This document shows positions 5,534 to 5,968 of a DNA stretch of 5,968 nucleotides, in pieces (position 1 is the first letter of the stretch; each line of letters starts with the position of its first letter). The notes under the pieces are model-generated. The model ran no database searches. It worked only from the letters and a program-made list of their open reading frames with translations, and was not told the DNA's origin. Source of the stretch: Gammaproteobacteria bacterium (GTDB taxonomy: Bacteria > Pseudomonadota > Gammaproteobacteria > UBA6429 > Thiohalophilaceae). Made by a program: the position numbers and the translations under genes. The stretch is taken from contig JAOULB010000147.1 in assembly GCA_029882235.1 (NCBI GenBank), forward strand, positions 1-5,968. Direction: 5' to 3'.

Positions 5534-5541
5534 ATGGTTCG

Positions 5542-5862
5542 ATGAGAAAGATAAAGAGAGGCGATAACGTTATTGTGCTTACCGGTAAAGATAAAGGTAA
5601 GACAGGCAATGTAGTAAAAGTGATCGATGAAGATGATCGCGTTGTTGTCGAAAACATTAATATCGCAAAAAAACACCAGAAAGGTAACCCGAATGCGGGT
5701 CAGCCTGGTGGGATTGTAGAAATCGAGATGCCCGTTCATATTTCAAACGTGGCGCTGGTGAATCCGGCTACAGGTAAGGGTGAACGTGTTGGTGTTAAGA
5801 AGTTGGATGATGGACGTAAAGTGCGTTTCTTTAAATCCAATGGTGAAGTGCTGGACGCCTAA
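5542..5862 (+). CDS. rplX: 50S ribosomal protein L24
   Basis: L24 is an assembly-initiating protein that binds 23S rRNA domain I and later lies at the tunnel exit. The product is 106 residues (E. coli 104). A KOW motif occupies about residues 6-23 (RGDNVIVLTGKDKGKTGNV), followed by IAKKHQKG (41-48), QPGGIVEIEMPVHISNVALVNP (54-75) and the C-terminal GRKVRFFKSNGE (91-102). The start ATG 5542 is supported by the Shine-Dalgarno at 5530-5533 and by homology (MRKIKRGD). It lies 15 bases after rplN and 27 before rplE. Confidence 0.97.
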   Translation: MRKIKRGDNVIVLTGKDKGKTGNVVKVIDEDDRVVVENINIAKKHQKGNPNAGQPGGIVEIEMPVHISNVALVNPATGKGERVGVKKLDDGRKVRFFKSNGEVLDA

Positions 5863-5872
5863 GTGCGTTTTG

Positions 5873-5911
5873 AAAACAGGTAACGAGAGATGAGCAGGTT
5901 ACAGGAATTTT
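5873..5911 (+). promoter_or_regulatory. Candidate mRNA hairpin enclosing the rplE start (possible S8 feedback site)
   Basis: GTAAC at 5880-5884 is exactly complementary to GTTAC at 5898-5902; the 13-base loop between them holds GAGAG and the rplE ATG. Beyond an asymmetric internal loop (5877-5879 against 5903-5907), AAAA 5873-5876 can pair with TTTT 5908-5911. In E. coli, S8 represses the spc operon by binding an mRNA structure at the beginning of rplE that mimics its 16S helix 21 site. The position fits, but I could not match the conserved S8-binding core here, so the assignment is tentative. Confidence 0.27.
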
Positions 5912-5968
5912 ACAAAGACAATGTCGTCAAACAGATGATGGACAAGTTTGGCTATAAGAGTGTAATGG
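5890..5968 (+). CDS. rplE: 50S ribosomal protein L5, N-terminal fragment (3' end outside window)
   Basis: L5 binds 5S rRNA, with L18 and L25, in the central protuberance and contacts S13 across the subunit interface. Only the first 26 codons are present. MSRLQEFYKDNVVKQMMDKF followed by GYKSVM matches the N-terminus of the family (E. coli MAKLHDYYKDEVVKKLM and then NSVM). The ATG at 5890 follows GAGAG (5885-5889) directly, and AGG at 5878-5880 lies 9 bases upstream, giving a plausible though modest ribosome binding site. The order rplN-rplX-rplE is the standard spc order. Truncation is due to the window edge. The start lies in the loop of a possible hairpin described separately. Confidence 0.93.
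   Translation, partial: MSRLQEFYKDNVVKQMMDKFGYKSVM

Noticed and set aside
5534..5545. Three-codon minicistron ATG GTT CGA TGA overlapping the rplX start
   Set aside because: Its ATG abuts GGAG with no spacing, though AAGG is 5 bases off. Such short frames arise easily by chance, and nothing shows that it is translated.
5867..5877. GTTT/AAAC inverted repeat in the rplX-rplE spacer as a terminator
   Set aside because: It is only 4 A/T-rich pairs with no following U tract, and the spc cluster continues downstream.
1..5968. Mobile elements, CRISPR arrays, tRNA/rRNA genes or an inserted novel system
   Set aside because: Every stretch is assigned to a conserved translation gene or a spacer of at most 48 bases. 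No repeats, transposase or RNA gene signals were seen on either strand.

Overview
This window is an uninterrupted run of ribosomal protein genes, all on the + strand. It begins with the last 41 codons of tuf (EF-Tu), continues through the complete S10 gene cluster (rpsJ-rplC-rplD-rplW-rplB-rpsS-rplV-rpsC-rplP-rpmC-rpsQ), and passes directly into the spc cluster (rplN-rplX-rplE). The rplE gene is cut by the right edge after 26 codons. Fourteen complete genes and two partial ones are present, and no gap between them exceeds 48 bases.

The proteins match the Escherichia coli family members (as I remember those sequences) closely and almost without gaps, so the source is most probably a gammaproteobacterium. 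The moderate base composition (mid-40s percent GC by eye, not computed) and the tuf-rpsJ adjacency point away from the enterics, where the str and S10 clusters lie apart. I cannot name a genus from the sequence alone.

Layout: tuf tail (1-127), then rpsJ after only 5 bases. Next comes a 48-base spacer with a possible small hairpin, then rplC, rplD and rplW (rplD and rplW overlap by ATGA). The genes rplB, rpsS (GTG start), rplV, rpsC and rplP follow with spacers of 12-23 bases. rplP, rpmC and rpsQ are joined by stop/start overlaps. A 31-base spacer leads into rplN, then rplX, then rplE. The tight spacing implies one long transcript with translational coupling, supplying 30S proteins (S10, S19, S3, S17) and 50S proteins (L3, L4, L23, L2, L22, L16, L29, L14, L24, L5) together with EF-Tu.

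No accessory, mobile, CRISPR or otherwise novel system is visible. The points of interest are regulatory. There is no room for the S10 leader that mediates L4 autoregulation in E. coli, and no separate spc promoter region. Two possible mRNA hairpins remain, one before rplC and one around the rplE start where an S8 feedback site would be expected.
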